64,000 bases of DNA from Clostridia bacterium. Lineage in GTDB: Bacteria > Bacillota > Clostridia > Lachnospirales > Lachnospiraceae. Made by a program: the position numbers and the translations under genes. The stretch's first letter is position 1, and every line of letters begins with the position of its first letter. Shown here in pieces: positions 17,171-25,564 of the stretch. The DNA lies in the NCBI GenBank assembly GCA_910576325.1, contig CAJTIM010000005.1, forward strand, positions 62,001-126,000, read 5' to 3'. Below the pieces are notes generated by a model, which saw only the letters and a program-made list of their open reading frames with translations, did not search any database and was not told the DNA's origin.

Positions 17171-18698
17171 GACAATTTCGATATTGGGCCTGCTTCTTTT
17201 TGGAGCGCTTACGGGCTTTAGTTTATTTTTTACTGTGTATTTTTCAACGAGCTATGAGGAAATTCCCTATGAGATGGGGGATATAGTCCCCATGGTACTG
17301 GCTGTGTGCGCTTTTGGGCTCTTTTGTATGGAATGGATTACCAGGTGGATTTTAAAGGAGGACAGCAAGGAGAAGCGGATCCGTATTTTGCTGGGCTTGG
17401 TGCTTCTTTATACCCTGTGCTTCTGCGTGTTGTGGGTAAAAGGGGCAGGTTGTATTCCTGTGGGGGATCAGGCATCTGTGTGTACAGCAGCGGAGGGCTT
17501 TCGAAATGGGGATTATTCCATGCTTACCCAGGACTCCTACGAAAAATATTTATTTATTCATCCGCATCAGCTGGGGCTGACAGCATTGATTGAATTAATA
17601 TTTGCATGTTTTGGAAATGGAAATTTTCAGGCATTTGAATACCTCAATTGTCTGGGAGCTGTTCTGTGTGTGTACAGCGGTTATAGAATCACTCGGCTTT
17701 TGGCAAAGGATAAGAGAGGAATTGTATATTACCTGCTTTTGGCGGCCTGCTGTTTCCCCTTGTTTTTCTATGTAACCTTTGTATATGGGGAAATTCCTTC
17801 TCTTACCTATTCCCTTTTGGCTGTTTGGATGTATCTGGAGTATCAGAGAAGGGAAAAGAAACGGTGCCTGGCAGCCTGCTGTGCTGCTTGCGCCTTGGCC
17901 TGCCTTATTCGCAATAACAGTTTGATTCTTCTGATTGCTTTTGTGAGTATCTGGCTGATTACGGGCTTGGGAAAGTGTCAGTGGAAGGCATTTGCTGCTG
18001 CAGGGCTTCTTGTTGTGGTGTTTTTGCTATCCCGCTTCGGTCTGTGCAGTCTGTATGAGGAGCGTTCGGGTGTTTCACTGAACGAAGGAGCTCCTATGAT
18101 ACTGTATGTGGCTATGGGAATGCAAAAAGGGGAGGGAGCGCCAGGCTGGTCCAATGGATATATTCTTCATGCTTATTGGGGGGCCTCGGAATTTGACAGT
18201 GATCTGGCATCTGCTATAGCTTTGGAAGATATCCGAGCATCAGTATCCGGTTTTCGTTCAGATCCCCTTTATATGGCGGAATTTTACAGGGAGAAATTTA
18301 CCAGCCAATGGAATGATCCTACTTATGAGTGCTTTGCCATGACCCATATCAACGGATGGGAGCGTTGCGGTGTTGTAAACAGTATGTATGTGGGGAAGCT
18401 GCATACTCTGATGACCTGGTTTATGAATCAGTATCAAAGTCTCATTTTTACAGGTGTTTTTTTGTGGATTCTGTATTATTATTGGAGGGATAAGCCTTTG
18501 GAGGATCAGGTGCTCCTGGTTACTGTTTTAGGAGGCTTTCTCTTTCATATGATGTGGGAAGCAAAGGGACGTTATATTCTACCTTATTTTGTGATGCTGC
18601 TGCCGATGGCGGCTGTGGGGATGGCAGAGCTTGCGGAGCGGGTAAGTGCCTGGTTGGTGCTGTACAATCAGAGGCAGAAGGGAAAATACAGGAGATGA
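17145..18698 (+). CDS. Polytopic membrane glycosyltransferase-like protein 3
   Basis: 517 residues, third member of the tandem set. It shows the clearest catalytic-type motif, V-G-D-Q after the first membrane module, then H-P-H-Q-L-G-L-T, I-R-N-N-S-L-I-L-L, V-A-M-G-M-Q-K-G, F-T-S-Q-W-N and F-H-M-M-W-E-A-K-G-R-Y. A GGGGGATGAAGG stretch before the ATG serves as ribosome site. It begins 26 nt inside the upstream paralogue and ends 44 nt before the next membrane protein start. Assigned to the GT39/PMT-like group by topology and motifs; moderately sure of the class, not of the substrate. Confidence 0.7.
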   Translation: MKLLRLADRTISILGLLLFGALTGFSLFFTVYFSTSYEEIPYEMGDIVPMVLAVCAFGLFCMEWITRWILKEDSKEKRIRILLGLVLLYTLCFCVLWVKGAGCIPVGDQASVCTAAEGFRNGDYSMLTQDSYEKYLFIHPHQLGLTALIELIFACFGNGNFQAFEYLNCLGAVLCVYSGYRITRLLAKDKRGIVYYLLLAACCFPLFFYVTFVYGEIPSLTYSLLAVWMYLEYQRREKKRCLAACCAACALACLIRNNSLILLIAFVSIWLITGLGKCQWKAFAAAGLLVVVFLLSRFGLCSLYEERSGVSLNEGAPMILYVAMGMQKGEGAPGWSNGYILHAYWGASEFDSDLASAIALEDIRASVSGFRSDPLYMAEFYREKFTSQWNDPTYECFAMTHINGWERCGVVNSMYVGKLHTLMTWFMNQYQSLIFTGVFLWILYYYWRDKPLEDQVLLVTVLGGFLFHMMWEAKGRYILPYFVMLLPMAAVGMAELAERVSAWLVLYNQRQKGKYRR

Positions 18699-18742
18699 GG
18701 CTTTAAGGTTTGCCAGAGCCGTTACTGAAAAGGAGACAAACG

Positions 18743-21037
18743 ATGAAAAAATTTTTATCAGTTTATAAAGTTCATTTATTAGTTACCCTTATATTGCTTG
18801 CGATTGCTGCAGGAATCCCTTTTGATTCTTATTATGCCAGGGAATTTCTGGTTTCGGAGATGGAGCTTCGTCCGGAGGCTGCAGGTACGGCTCTGTTTAC
18901 GGAAGGGGAGGAACCTGTATTAAAAGCAGAGTCAGGAAGCGGTTATACGGGGATTGTGGCTGAGACGGTGCATGTGACACTCCAAAAGGGAAGCTATCGG
19001 CTTCAGGTAGTTTCTCTGTCAGAGAGTGAGCAGAATTACATTGAGATTTACAGCCCCAGGAAATTAAAGGAAGATAATACGGAGGGAGAGCTTTTAGTTA
19101 AAGAATCTCTGAAACAGGAGGGAGAGCTGACGGAGATTCATTTTGACATAGAGGATTCTATGGAGGATATTTCTGTCCGTATCGGTTACGGAGGGGAAGG
19201 CAGCTTCAATGTAAGCGGTTTTTATCTGGCTTCCGTCAGACCGATGTATACGGATATTCCCTGCCTGATGGGAGCTATCCTTTTGTGCTCGGTTTTGATT
19301 CTTATATGGAGGATGCGCGGTGGATATCTTGACAAGGAGGGAAAGACGGCGCTGCTTCTTTTGAGTGCGGCAATTATTTTGGTAAGTCTGCCTCTGAGCT
19401 ATAATTATGTATTGGACGGCCATGACCTTTATTATCAGTTTAACCGGATTCTGGGGATACAGGAAGGATTAAAGAGCGGACAATTTCCGGTAAAGATTCA
19501 TAGTACACTGCTTCATGGATACGGGTATGGATCGCCTATTTTTTACCCGGAGTTGTTTTTATATCTTCCAGCGCTTTTGGGGTGTCTTGGTGTATCCCTG
19601 GTTAATTGCTATAAAGTACTGCTGATTGGTATGAACACGGCTACAGCCTTTGTATCATATCGTTCTTTTTCCGGGTTGACCCGTTCTCGAAAAATAGGGC
19701 TTGTAGCAGCGCTTCTTTATACCCTTTCAGTATATCGTCTGATTGATTTGTATACCCGGGCAGCTGTGGGGGAGGCTATGGCTATGATTTTCTTCCCGCT
19801 GGTTTTGTGGGGGATGTATGAGCTGTTTCTGGGAAATCCAAGAAAATGGTATCTGTCAGCCCTGGGCTTTACAGGGGTTCTTCAATCTCATGTGCTTTCT
19901 GTTGAGCTGACTGTGTGCTTCGGCGGCATTTTCGGTTTGTGCTGTCTGGGACGTTTGCGGGAAAAGAAACGCTGGAAGGCGTTGCTGTTTGCAGCTGGCA
20001 GTACTGTGCTGTTGAATCTGGGAGTGATACTTCCATTGCTTCACCATGCCATCTACCCCTATCGTGTATTTTCCATAGACATTATCTTAAGCTGGTGGAC
20101 CGTAACTCTGCCGAAGCTTTTTGACTTTATTTTAGCCAATCCGACAAAGAGTACCTGGGCTTTAATACAAAACAGCGGAGAGATGCCCTGTTCCCTGGGG
20201 TTTGTGATGCTTGTGGGTATACTGGCATTTTTGTATGTGTATCTTCGTGAGGAGAAGAGGGATGGCTTGTTAAAGGGAAGCATTGGAGCTCTGGGATTAA
20301 GTATTTTGGGGATTTATCTGTCTACAGATCTTTTTCCCTGGGATAAAGTGCAGGGGATCCCTGTGATTTACAGGCTCGTGACATCTCTTCAGTTGCCGTG
20401 GCGCTTCCTTTCCCTTTCGACTGTGCTTCTCTGTCTGGTGTGCGCAGTTGGCTTTTATCGTTTTTCATCCGAAAAAGAGGTCCGCAGGCTGGTATGCGGC
20501 GGCGCCTGTGTACTGGCCTTTTTGTGTGCCGGAATTTATATTAACCGCTACAGTGAGGAGGCAATGCCTAAATATTCAAAAGAGAATCAGTACCAAAGGG
20601 AGCAGAGCCAGGTAGACGTCCTGTATTTTATTAACGTGCCTCATTCCAACAGTTACCGCATCTGGAACAGGAGCAATACTTTTGTGGCTTCGGAGGGAAT
20701 TGTCTTAAGCGAATGTAAAAGAGCGGAGAACTTGACCGCAGAATTTTGTTATAAGCTGCCGGAGACAGGAATTAAGGGGGAGGAAGCGTGGGTGGATGTG
20801 CCGTTTACCTACTATCCTAACTACACAGCATATGGGGAGAACGGAACACGATTAAAAACGGGAATTGGTGACCAGGGAACGGTGCGTGTTTGGATTTCCG
20901 GGGAAATGCAGGGACTTGTAAAGGTAAGATATCAAGAACCATGGTTTTATCATGCAGGGAAAATAATTTCTATAATTTTCCTGATTTTACTTACGGCTGG
21001 TGTTTTTATAAAAAGGAAGAAGATTCAACATTTATAA
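18743..21037 (+). CDS. Large polytopic membrane protein, PTPS-related/YfhO-like (second copy)
   Basis: 764 residues from the ATG at 18743, preceded by AAAGGAGA; the frame continues upstream without a ribosome site. Same architecture as the 7331-9607 protein: N-terminal helix, extracytoplasmic beta-rich region, GHDLYYQFNR with P-V-K-I and F-Y-P-E-L, a multi-helix core with L-Y-T-R-A-A-V-G-E, then a C-terminal extracellular domain and a last helix. It follows the three glycosyltransferase-like genes and probably acts with them. Identity to the first copy is visible along the whole length, so the two arose by duplication. Confidence 0.8.
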   Translation: MKKFLSVYKVHLLVTLILLAIAAGIPFDSYYAREFLVSEMELRPEAAGTALFTEGEEPVLKAESGSGYTGIVAETVHVTLQKGSYRLQVVSLSESEQNYIEIYSPRKLKEDNTEGELLVKESLKQEGELTEIHFDIEDSMEDISVRIGYGGEGSFNVSGFYLASVRPMYTDIPCLMGAILLCSVLILIWRMRGGYLDKEGKTALLLLSAAIILVSLPLSYNYVLDGHDLYYQFNRILGIQEGLKSGQFPVKIHSTLLHGYGYGSPIFYPELFLYLPALLGCLGVSLVNCYKVLLIGMNTATAFVSYRSFSGLTRSRKIGLVAALLYTLSVYRLIDLYTRAAVGEAMAMIFFPLVLWGMYELFLGNPRKWYLSALGFTGVLQSHVLSVELTVCFGGIFGLCCLGRLREKKRWKALLFAAGSTVLLNLGVILPLLHHAIYPYRVFSIDIILSWWTVTLPKLFDFILANPTKSTWALIQNSGEMPCSLGFVMLVGILAFLYVYLREEKRDGLLKGSIGALGLSILGIYLSTDLFPWDKVQGIPVIYRLVTSLQLPWRFLSLSTVLLCLVCAVGFYRFSSEKEVRRLVCGGACVLAFLCAGIYINRYSEEAMPKYSKENQYQREQSQVDVLYFINVPHSNSYRIWNRSNTFVASEGIVLSECKRAENLTAEFCYKLPETGIKGEEAWVDVPFTYYPNYTAYGENGTRLKTGIGDQGTVRVWISGEMQGLVKVRYQEPWFYHAGKIISIIFLILLTAGVFIKRKKIQHL

Positions 21038-21138
21038 GCTTTCCGCTATGAAAAATGGCTTTTGGATGCTTAATTTGGAGGTATAAACAGGCGGAATCTG
21101 CACATACTACTTTTATATTTTTATGGAGGTAGATGAAT

Positions 21139-21459
21139 ATGACAAGATTAGACTGTACCGTAACAAGCTGCATGTATAACAAGGAAAAGAGCTGCTGTAA
21201 GGATAACATTCAAGTGGAAGGCAATAATGCAAAACATTCCAAAGATACCTGCTGCAGCAGCTTCAGGGAGAGAGGCGAAGGGAATTATCAGAGCTCCGTA
21301 GATTATCCGACAAAGGAGACAAAAGTATCTTGCAAGGCGGAGGAATGTACCTTTAATGAGAATTGTGTCTGCCATGCAAAGCACATCGGAATTGCAGGCG
21401 CATCGGCTTGTGATTGCCGGGAGACGGAGTGTGCGACTTTCCGCTGTAAATGTGAATAG
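21139..21459 (+). CDS. DUF1540 cysteine-rich protein, two repeats
   Basis: 106 residues with 16 or so Cys. Two DUF1540-type units are visible: L-D-C-T-V-T-S-C...C-C-K and V-S-C-K-A-E-E-C...C-V-C-H, each ending in a C-x-x-F-like segment, a pattern suggesting metal binding. GGAGGTAG at 21125-21132 favours the ATG at 21139 (8 nt) over the in-frame ATG at 21133. Function of the family is unknown. It stands alone between the glycosylation island and a bidirectional terminator. Confidence 0.85.
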   Translation: MTRLDCTVTSCMYNKEKSCCKDNIQVEGNNAKHSKDTCCSSFRERGEGNYQSSVDYPTKETKVSCKAEECTFNENCVCHAKHIGIAGASACDCRETECATFRCKCE

Positions 21460-21519
21460 CATCGGCAGTCTGTAATATACACTGGGCTGCAAATGCAGGA
21501 AATTACTTTATGGGATAAA

Positions 21520-21576
21520 AAGGAGAGTGCCGCAGGAAGCCGTAAAGCTGTCCTGAAGCACTCTCCATATTCTTTT
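21520..21576. terminator. Bidirectional terminator
   Basis: GGAGAGTGC (21522-21530) pairs perfectly with GCACTCTCC (21558-21566), with an inner AGGA/TCCT pairing. The minus strand continues in a run of T, serving the CBS-domain gene; the plus strand continues in ATATTCTTTTG, serving the DUF1540 gene. Confidence 0.85.
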
Positions 21577-21612
21577 GTTTATATAGCTGAAAACGGACAA
21601 TGATATGGAATC

Positions 21613-22899
21613 TTATGATTCTTCGTCTGTTTCTTCCTCCTCAACCTCCTGCGGCAAATAAATATGCACCTTATCAATCCGATTCTTATCCACCTCATCC
21701 ACCACCAACCGAATCCCATTCTCCGTAGTCACGGATTCCCCGGCCTGGGGCAGACGGTCCAGAAGTTCAATCACAATACCTCCGATAGAATCATAATCCT
21801 CCGACTCAAGCTCCAGACCAATCTGGTCCTGCAGATCCTCAAGCTTCGAAGAACCTTCCACAATGTACTCATAATCACTGATTTTCTGAATCAGCTCCGC
21901 CTCGGAACCGTCATACTCATCCCGAATCTCCCCTACAATCTCTTCCAGAAGATCCTCCAGAGTCACAAGCCCCACCGTTGCCCCATACTCATCCAGAACA
22001 ATCGCAAGGCTGATGGAATTTTCACGCATTTCCATCATCAGCTCCGAAGACTTTTTAAACTCATGTGTAAAATAAGCTTCCCGGAGAATATGCCGCACAT
22101 CAAAATGCTCCTTATTCTCGTAGAGAATCAAATCCTTCACATTCAAAATACCGAGAATATTGTCCCGGTGCTCCTCATAAACCGGAAGCCTGGTAAACAA
22201 ATTCTCTCTATATACTTCAATGGTTTCCTCATAAGTAGCATTGACATTTAAAAAGGTCATATCCACTCTGGGAACCATAATATCCTTTGCCTGATGGTCA
22301 TCCAGATCAAACACATTGTTGATCATCTTGCGCTCTTCACTCTCAATAGCGCCGTCCTGGTGGCTGACCTCCACAATGGTACGAATCTCATCCTCCGTAT
22401 AAATATCATTGCGCTTATTGGGATCTACCCGCAGAAGCTTCAGCACGCCCATAGAAAATGCATTGATAATAAAAATAAGAGGCGTGGCAATCTGCATCCA
22501 GGTATAAACCACTCCGGCAAACCGCAGGGACAGCTTTTCCGCTGAAAGCGTAGCGCAGGTTTTCGGTGTAATCTCTCCAAAAACCAGTACCAGGAAGGTC
22601 AGAATACCTGTTGCGATACCGGCTCCGGCGCTTCCGAAAGCTTTGGTAGCAATGACAGTACCGAGAGAGGACAGACTCATATTAACAATATTATTTCCTA
22701 TCAAAATGGCGCTGAGCATCTTCGACGGTTCGTCCAGAACTTTCTGAAGGCGCAGAGCACGCTTGTCCCCCTCTTCCACCAGGGTTAAAACTCTGATTTT
22801 GTTTACGGTAGTTAACGCAGTCTCCGCAGAAGAAAAAAATGCGGAAAGACCTAACAACAGCAGCAATACGGCCAATTGTATGGCGTCACTTGAATCCAA
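21613..22899 (-). CDS. CNNM/CBS/CorC_HlyC-domain membrane protein (hemolysin C-type)
   Basis: 428 residues. An N-terminal CNNM/DUF21 domain with about four membrane helices (S-S-A-E-T-A-L and N-N-I-V-N motifs, G-E-I-T-P-K) is followed by a CBS pair (from about 200: M-V-P-R-V-D-M) and a C-terminal CorC_HlyC domain (E-D-Y-D-S-I-G-G). Members of the family are linked to Mg2+ or Co2+ transport; the 'hemolysin' name is historical. The start is a TTG, supported by AAAGGAGTG about 9 nt upstream; no ATG lies nearby. Very acidic C-terminus. It has its own promoter and terminator. Confidence 0.93.
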   Translation of the reverse strand: MDSSDAIQLAVLLLLLGLSAFFSSAETALTTVNKIRVLTLVEEGDKRALRLQKVLDEPSKMLSAILIGNNIVNMSLSSLGTVIATKAFGSAGAGIATGILTFLVLVFGEITPKTCATLSAEKLSLRFAGVVYTWMQIATPLIFIINAFSMGVLKLLRVDPNKRNDIYTEDEIRTIVEVSHQDGAIESEERKMINNVFDLDDHQAKDIMVPRVDMTFLNVNATYEETIEVYRENLFTRLPVYEEHRDNILGILNVKDLILYENKEHFDVRHILREAYFTHEFKKSSELMMEMRENSISLAIVLDEYGATVGLVTLEDLLEEIVGEIRDEYDGSEAELIQKISDYEYIVEGSSKLEDLQDQIGLELESEDYDSIGGIVIELLDRLPQAGESVTTENGIRLVVDEVDKNRIDKVHIYLPQEVEEEETDEES

Positions 22900-23214
22900 G
22901 AAAAGTTCACTCCTTTGTATGATGTGCCGTTTGGAAGTGGAGCAAAAGCAGCTCCGTTCCGTTTCGACAGTAATAAAGTATCTTTTTTACTATACAATAT
23001 TTTTAAGGGAAATGCAAGTATGGAGCAAACTTTTGGCAAAAAGCACATTAGCTTCGGCTTTGGTTTTGACTCATGCTTTGACACATCTTCGGCAAAAGAA
23101 ATCTGCAAAAAGAAGGCACAGCGGGCTATTGCTCACACCCACGCCAACCGCCTTGCTGATTGGCGTGGAGCCGATAGAATGAGAAAGCCAAAAAAACTGC
23201 TCCAAGACACCGGA
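22900..23214. other. Spacer with promoter and a free hairpin
   Basis: About 315 nt without a gene I can support. It contains the minus-strand promoter listed separately and a perfect 9-bp hairpin, CCACGCCAA (23139-23147) with TTGGCGTGG (23160-23168), which lacks a T-run on either side. Small frames on both strands have no ribosome site or known motif. Confidence 0.5.
22989..23017 (-). promoter_or_regulatory. Sigma-A promoter for the CBS-domain gene
   Basis: On the minus strand: TTGCAT (23017-23012), 17-nt spacer, TATAGT (22994-22989). The TTG start codon follows about 85-90 nt later. Confidence 0.75.
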
Positions 23215-23589
23215 CTAAGACACCATCCCCCCTAAGGTCCCGCCGGCCGTGCACAGGATCAGTGTGGTGACAAAGTGGGAAGACCCGCCTCCGAAGCCCT
23301 GGTTTACGGCAAGGGAAATCAGAGCAAGTATAGCAAAATAGAGAAGCCCTGCGGCGGCGCCCCACAGGAATTTCCGGGCCTTCATCATTTTACCCTCCAA
23401 AAAGCCGCCAAGAAAGCTGGAAATCACATATACAATGATAATTCCGATATTGACTTTAGGTTCCGAAAGCTGAAACTTATACAGCAGAAGGGCCAGGAAT
23501 AAAAGCAGGATTCCTGTGATAATATAAGCGCTCAAAAGGGATTTCAGCATCCGTATTGCTATGTTCTGATAAGATTTTCCTTTTTCCAT
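23215..23589 (-). CDS. TIGR04086-family membrane protein
   Basis: 124 residues with four predicted membrane helices and small glycine-rich loops (S-S-F-L-G-G-F-L-E-G-K and C-T-A-G-G-T-L-G-G). I recognise it as the TIGR04086 family, which in Clostridia often neighbours the SCIFF peptide locus, as here, where it is divergent from scfA. A GGGAGGAA ribosome site precedes the ATG. Function unknown. Confidence 0.75.
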   Translation of the reverse strand: MEKGKSYQNIAIRMLKSLLSAYIITGILLLFLALLLYKFQLSEPKVNIGIIIVYVISSFLGGFLEGKMMKARKFLWGAAAGLLYFAILALISLAVNQGFGGGSSHFVTTLILCTAGGTLGGMVS

Positions 23590-23702
23590 CGTGTTCCTCC
23601 CCGGATCAGATACTGGGGAACCGTCCCTTGCATGACAGTCCCTTATTTAAGACAATATATGAACAGGCCGGTAAAAAAATACTTTTAAATTACTGCGGAG
23701 TG

Positions 23703-23711
23703 TGCTATACT
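23703..23711 (+). promoter_or_regulatory. Extended -10 promoter for scfA
   Basis: TGC-TATACT (23703-23711) with a poor TTTTAA 17 nt upstream (23683-23688). It is the best candidate for transcription of scfA, whose ATG lies 44 nt downstream. Confidence 0.5.
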
Positions 23712-23754
23712 GCTACCATGTATTATAGGAACATAAAATAGGAGGGCGAAGAGG

Positions 23755-23898
23755 ATGAAACACATTCAGACTTTGAACACACAGATTTTACAGAATACCG
23801 TAAAAAAGGGCGGCTGCGGCGAGTGCCAAACTTCCTGCCAGTCCGCATGCAAGACTTCCTGCACGGTAGGCAACCAGACCTGTGAGAATCACAAATAA
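23755..23898 (+). CDS. scfA: SCIFF ranthipeptide precursor (six cysteines in forty-five)
   Basis: 47-residue peptide beginning M-K-H-I-Q-T-L-N and ending C-E-N-H-K. Six Cys at positions 21, 24, 28, 32, 36 and 43 give the SCIFF pattern, with a G-G-C-G-E-C entry. GGAGGGCGAAGAGG precedes the ATG. The family is nearly universal in Clostridia; in the C. thermocellum homologue the maturase links a Cys to a Thr five residues later, and Cys32/Thr37 are present here. Located directly before its radical SAM maturase. The biological role of the mature product is not settled. It is so short that gene callers may miss it. Confidence 0.95.
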   Translation: MKHIQTLNTQILQNTVKKGGCGECQTSCQSACKTSCTVGNQTCENHK

Positions 23899-23921
23899 GA
23901 AACAGCACAAGAAACAAAAAC

Positions 23922-23971
23922 AAGGGTGTCTCAAAAGCCCAAAGAAGTAGGCAGGCTTTTGGGACATCCTT
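23922..23971 (+). terminator. Strong hairpin between scfA and scfB (attenuator-like)
   Basis: An 18-bp stem with two G-U wobbles joins 23922-23939 and 23954-23971 around a 14-nt loop. The tail is only weakly T-rich (CCTTATTG), so it may act as a partial terminator or mRNA 3' protector, lowering maturase relative to peptide. Confidence 0.6.
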
Positions 23972-23996
23972 ATTGTGCGGAAGAAAGGGGACAAAG

Positions 23997-25364
23997 ATGG
24001 TCCATTTATATAGAAATAACGGCTGCAACATCGCGTTAGATGTAAACAGCGGAGCCGTTCACGTAGTAGATGATCTGGCTTATGAGGCAATTGCCCTCTT
24101 CGAAACATACGGCCGGGAAGAAATCCTTGATAAGCTTCGGGATCGATATGAGGAACAGGAGATCCGGGAAGTCCTTGAGGACATAGAAGAGCTGAAAAAA
24201 CAGGGAACTCTGTTTACGGGGGACACCTATCGGGACAAAATCATAGATTTCAAAAAACGCTCCACCGTGGTCAAGGCCCTGTGTCTGCACATTGCCCATG
24301 ACTGCAACCTGGCCTGCCAGTACTGCTTCGCGGAAGAGGGAGAATATCACGGACGCCGTGCGCTGATGAGTTACGAGGTGGGAAAACAGGCGTTAGACTT
24401 CCTGATATCCAATTCCGGAAGCCGCCGGAATCTGGAGGTAGACTTCTTCGGCGGTGAACCGCTGATGAACTGGCAGGTGGTCAAGGACCTGGTGGCCTAT
24501 GGCCGGGAGCAGGAGAAGCTTCACGGCAAAAAGTTCCGTTTTACGCTGACCACCAACGGAGTGCTGCTCAATGACGAAGTAATGGAATTTGCCAACCGGG
24601 AAATGAGCAATGTAGTCTTAAGCATTGACGGCCGGCAGCAGGTTCACGATAAAATGCGCCCCTTCCGGAACGGCAAAGGAAGCTACGAACTGGTAGTACC
24701 CAAGTTCCAAAAGCTGGCAAAAAGCCGCAATCAGAATAATTACTATGTCCGGGGCACCTTTACCCGGAATAACCTGGATTTTAGCGAGGATGTGCTCCAT
24801 CTGGCGGACCTGGGCTTTCGGCAGATTTCCGTGGAACCGGTGGTAGCGCCCCCCGAAGCGCCCTATGCAATTCGGGAGGAGGACATTCCGGTTCTCTGCG
24901 AGCAGTATGATCGGCTGGCGGCTGAGATGGTGAAGCGTCACGGGAAGGAAAATGATTTCAATTTCTTCCATTTTATGATTGATTTGACCGGCGGCCCCTG
25001 CGTCTACAAGCGTCTGTCAGGCTGCGGCTCCGGCACGGAATATCTGGCGGTAACGCCCTGGGGAGATCTCTATCCCTGCCATCAGTTTGTAGGAGAAGAG
25101 AAGTTCCTTATGGGAAATGTTTTCGACGGGATTCAAAATACGGATCTGCGGGACGAATTTAAGAGCTGCAATGTGTACGCCAAAGAAAAATGTCAAAACT
25201 GCTTTGCAAAATTTTACTGCAGCGGCGGCTGCGCTGCCAATTCCTACAATTTCCACGGCTCCATCAATGATGCATATGATATCGGGTGCGAGCTGCAGAG
25301 AAAACGTGTGGAGTGCGCCATTATGATCAAAGCAGCCACAGCAGGAAATGGGGAAAATGCTTAA
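23997..25364 (+). CDS. scfB: SCIFF maturase, radical SAM/SPASM protein
   Basis: 455 residues from the ATG at 23997 (AAAGGGG upstream). N-terminal RiPP-recognition-like region (about 1-85), then the radical SAM core with the CNLACQYC cluster motif (about residue 104), GGEP, and a C-terminal SPASM domain with two Cys clusters (C-G-S-G-T...C-H-Q, then C-Q-N-C and Y-C-S-G-G-C). Known role: forms Cys sulfur-to-carbon thioether crosslinks in the SCIFF peptide using SAM and auxiliary iron-sulfur clusters. It follows scfA by about 100 nt across a strong hairpin and precedes secDF by 200 nt, a common clostridial order. Confidence 0.96.
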   Translation: MVHLYRNNGCNIALDVNSGAVHVVDDLAYEAIALFETYGREEILDKLRDRYEEQEIREVLEDIEELKKQGTLFTGDTYRDKIIDFKKRSTVVKALCLHIAHDCNLACQYCFAEEGEYHGRRALMSYEVGKQALDFLISNSGSRRNLEVDFFGGEPLMNWQVVKDLVAYGREQEKLHGKKFRFTLTTNGVLLNDEVMEFANREMSNVVLSIDGRQQVHDKMRPFRNGKGSYELVVPKFQKLAKSRNQNNYYVRGTFTRNNLDFSEDVLHLADLGFRQISVEPVVAPPEAPYAIREEDIPVLCEQYDRLAAEMVKRHGKENDFNFFHFMIDLTGGPCVYKRLSGCGSGTEYLAVTPWGDLYPCHQFVGEEKFLMGNVFDGIQNTDLRDEFKSCNVYAKEKCQNCFAKFYCSGGCAANSYNFHGSINDAYDIGCELQRKRVECAIMIKAATAGNGENA

Positions 25365-25564
25365 TTACAAAGCAATGCATACCCTGATTAAGGCGGATTC
25401 CACCAGGCATATCTCCTGAATACTGCGCCCAGGCATATACCGATAAGACGGAGAGATCTGGTTTATTTAAAGTAAACTTTGCAGGCATACCATATAGCTC
25501 CCTGTGAGGAACAAAAAAGCAACATAGGGATGGAAGAAAAAAGAAAGAAGGCTGAGTTAGTACT

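Noticed and set aside
23139..23168. Terminator for the TIGR04086 gene
   Set aside because: The 9-bp stem is perfect but no T-run follows on either strand.
22915..23235. 106-codon plus-strand frame between two minus-strand genes
   Set aside because: No ribosome site, overlaps the CBS-gene promoter and the end of the TIGR04086 gene; no similarity recognised.
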